A stretch of 64,000 nt of DNA. Source: Leeuwenhoekiella nanhaiensis (lineage in GTDB: Bacteria > Bacteroidota > Bacteroidia > Flavobacteriales > Flavobacteriaceae). The stretch's first letter is position 1. Every line of letters begins with the position of its first letter. The notes under the pieces are model-generated. The model had not been told where the DNA came from and did not search any database. It saw nothing but the letters and a program-made list of their open reading frames with translations. A program made the translations under genes and the position numbers. The stretch lies in the NCBI RefSeq assembly GCF_002744755.1, contig NZ_KZ319297.1, positions 1 to 64,000 of the forward strand, in the 5' to 3' direction. Positions 62,964 to 64,000 of the stretch are shown here, piece by piece.

Positions 62964-64000
62964 ATGAGCACCATACAACGCGATATGTCTCTTACCGGCC
63001 AGCCGCCGGCTTCTATAAACGCCATTCAAAAACTGGGAACTGCTCTTGGAGTGGCGGGCTTATTAATTCTGCTTCTGGCGGCCTTTAACGTAAATTTCCC
63101 GGAAAAACAGCTTTGGCTTAGTATTGCGCTCGGCAGTTTGTTTGGCGGAATCCTCATCTTTACTTACGGCGCTTACTCCGGGAAGCACGAAGGCATCAAG
63201 AATGACGGTGTCTGGTTTAAATCGGTTTCTAGCAGGGGGTTTTTAGCCTGGGTTGCGGGGCTGGCTTTGACAGGGTTTTACATCATCCTGTATTTCAAGG
63301 CAGAATGGTTAGGTCTTAACACCGAAGGTGATAATACCGGTCTCATCGCGCTTTTTGATCCACTAAGCAGAATATTGAGCGGTAACCCTGCAAGCCAATG
63401 GTTTGTGTACGGTACGCTCTATACCATCGCAATTTTGGCTTTTGGGATCAAATTCTTCTGGAAATACCGCCACAACCGTTATGAAAGGCTGCGCACGCTG
63501 AGCGTGATGTTTTTTCAGACCGCTTTTGCCTTTCTGATTCCTGAGTTTATGGCGAGGCTCAATTCAGAAAATTTCAATCTGCCCTATTATGATTTAAAGA
63601 ATATCTGGCCGCTCAATTACTACAATTTTGAGCAGTACCGTGTCAACGATTTTATCTCTGCCGGCAATGTAGGTCTTGCCTTATTGCTTTTCGGGATCGC
63701 TTCCATCTTTGTTATTACGCCTATTCTCACTTATAAATACGGAAAACGCTGGTATTGCAGCTGGGTGTGCGGTTGTGGCGGATTAGCCGAAACTGCCGGA
63801 GATTCCTTTAGACACCTCAGCGATAAAAGCACCTTTGCCTGGAAGGTAGAGCGCTGGGTGGTGCACAGCGTTTTGGTTTTTGTGGTGGTGATGACCACTG
63901 CAGTGGTTTCGACCTATCTGGGCTACGATGCCGATAAATATTGGCTGACTAAAGATGTATTCCTTATTGGCGTAGCAGTTTTTCTTACCCTGCTTTTTGC
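62964..64000 (+). CDS. 4Fe-4S membrane protein (NapH/NosR-like), truncated by the window edge
   Basis: The first 345 residues only; the frame is still open at 64000. At least six or seven membrane helices (LGVAGLLILLLAAFNV, LSIALGSLFGGILIFTYGAY, FLAWVAGLALTGFYIILYF, YGTLYTIAILAFGIKFFW, VMFFQTAFAFLIPEF, ALLLFGIASIFVITPIL). The Cys pattern KRWYCSWVCGCGGLAETAGD near 265 is typical of polyferredoxin membrane proteins such as NapH or NosR, which receive quinol electrons. It may work with the FAD oxidoreductase at 61018. Confidence 0.85.
   Translation, partial: MSTIQRDMSLTGQPPASINAIQKLGTALGVAGLLILLLAAFNVNFPEKQLWLSIALGSLFGGILIFTYGAYSGKHEGIKNDGVWFKSVSSRGFLAWVAGLALTGFYIILYFKAEWLGLNTEGDNTGLIALFDPLSRILSGNPASQWFVYGTLYTIAILAFGIKFFWKYRHNRYERLRTLSVMFFQTAFAFLIPEFMARLNSENFNLPYYDLKNIWPLNYYNFEQYRVNDFISAGNVGLALLLFGIASIFVITPILTYKYGKRWYCSWVCGCGGLAETAGDSFRHLSDKSTFAWKVERWVVHSVLVFVVVMTTAVVSTYLGYDADKYWLTKDVFLIGVAVFLTLLF

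Overview
The window looks like chromosomal DNA of a marine-type member of the Flavobacteriaceae (Bacteroidota). The reasons are a SusC/SusD pair, Porin_10 and CarboxypepD_reg/TonB-barrel outer membrane proteins, a GSCFA protein, many Bacteroidota-restricted DUF families (DUF4136, DUF4230, DUF5063, DUF5522, DUF6498), AT-rich leaders without Shine-Dalgarno sequences, and several TTG-N20-TAnnTTTG promoters. I saw no rRNA, tRNA, CRISPR array, prophage or plasmid functions. Family names come from motifs recognised by eye; no search was run.

Layout. 1-431: no gene, but a structured intergenic element. 432-10664 (all leftward): Porin_10 barrel, FG-GAP/ASPIC lipoprotein, and a SusD/SusC uptake pair. 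10890-21796: mostly housekeeping genes (rnhB, lipB, lysS, hemL, a glucosaminidase lipoprotein, a PLP enzyme) mixed with secreted proteins of unknown role. 22061-27689: a fibre-like secreted protein, a DUF5522/HERIH-motif divergent pair, a DUF4136 lipoprotein, an enoyl-CoA hydratase-family protein and an aromatic amino acid hydroxylase. 27686-38428 (all leftward): a signalling block with a PAS histidine kinase and receiver, DUF4230, a LuxR-type response regulator, a Nudix-type regulator, a TPR histidine kinase, four small membrane-protein genes, a large beta-propeller protein and a small lipoprotein. The last two share an almost identical palindromic upstream site. 38500-43330: GSCFA protein, a small AT-rich island bounded by two related repeats, and alaS. 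43541-46720 (rightward, overlapping stops and starts): M23 peptidase, MerR regulator, LemA, two TPM-domain proteins. 46979-55182: DUF5063, a YiaA/B membrane protein, a helical-repeat protein, and a tandem pair of paralogous TonB-type barrels. 55306-64000: der, then DUF547, a TIGR04283-type glycosyltransferase, hemerythrin, VOC protein, YqaE, a GH113-like lipoprotein, an FAD oxidoreductase, a REP-associated tyrosine transposase between two perfect hairpins, and a truncated 4Fe-4S membrane protein.

How the genes may work together. The left end is an outer membrane uptake locus without linked hydrolases. The TPR kinase and LuxR regulator probably form a two-component pair, and the shared palindrome TACGGCAATTGCC upstream of two nearby envelope genes is a candidate target site. 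The right end resembles the periphery of the flavobacterial arsenosugar-type gene neighbourhood, whose core radical SAM and methyltransferase genes would have to lie beyond position 64000.

Most interesting leads: the repeated palindrome, the degenerate Nudix regulator in the two-component block, the transposase with its hairpins, the AT-rich repeat-bounded island, the structured element at 310-420, and large unrecognised proteins at 11595-14081 and 48104-49564.
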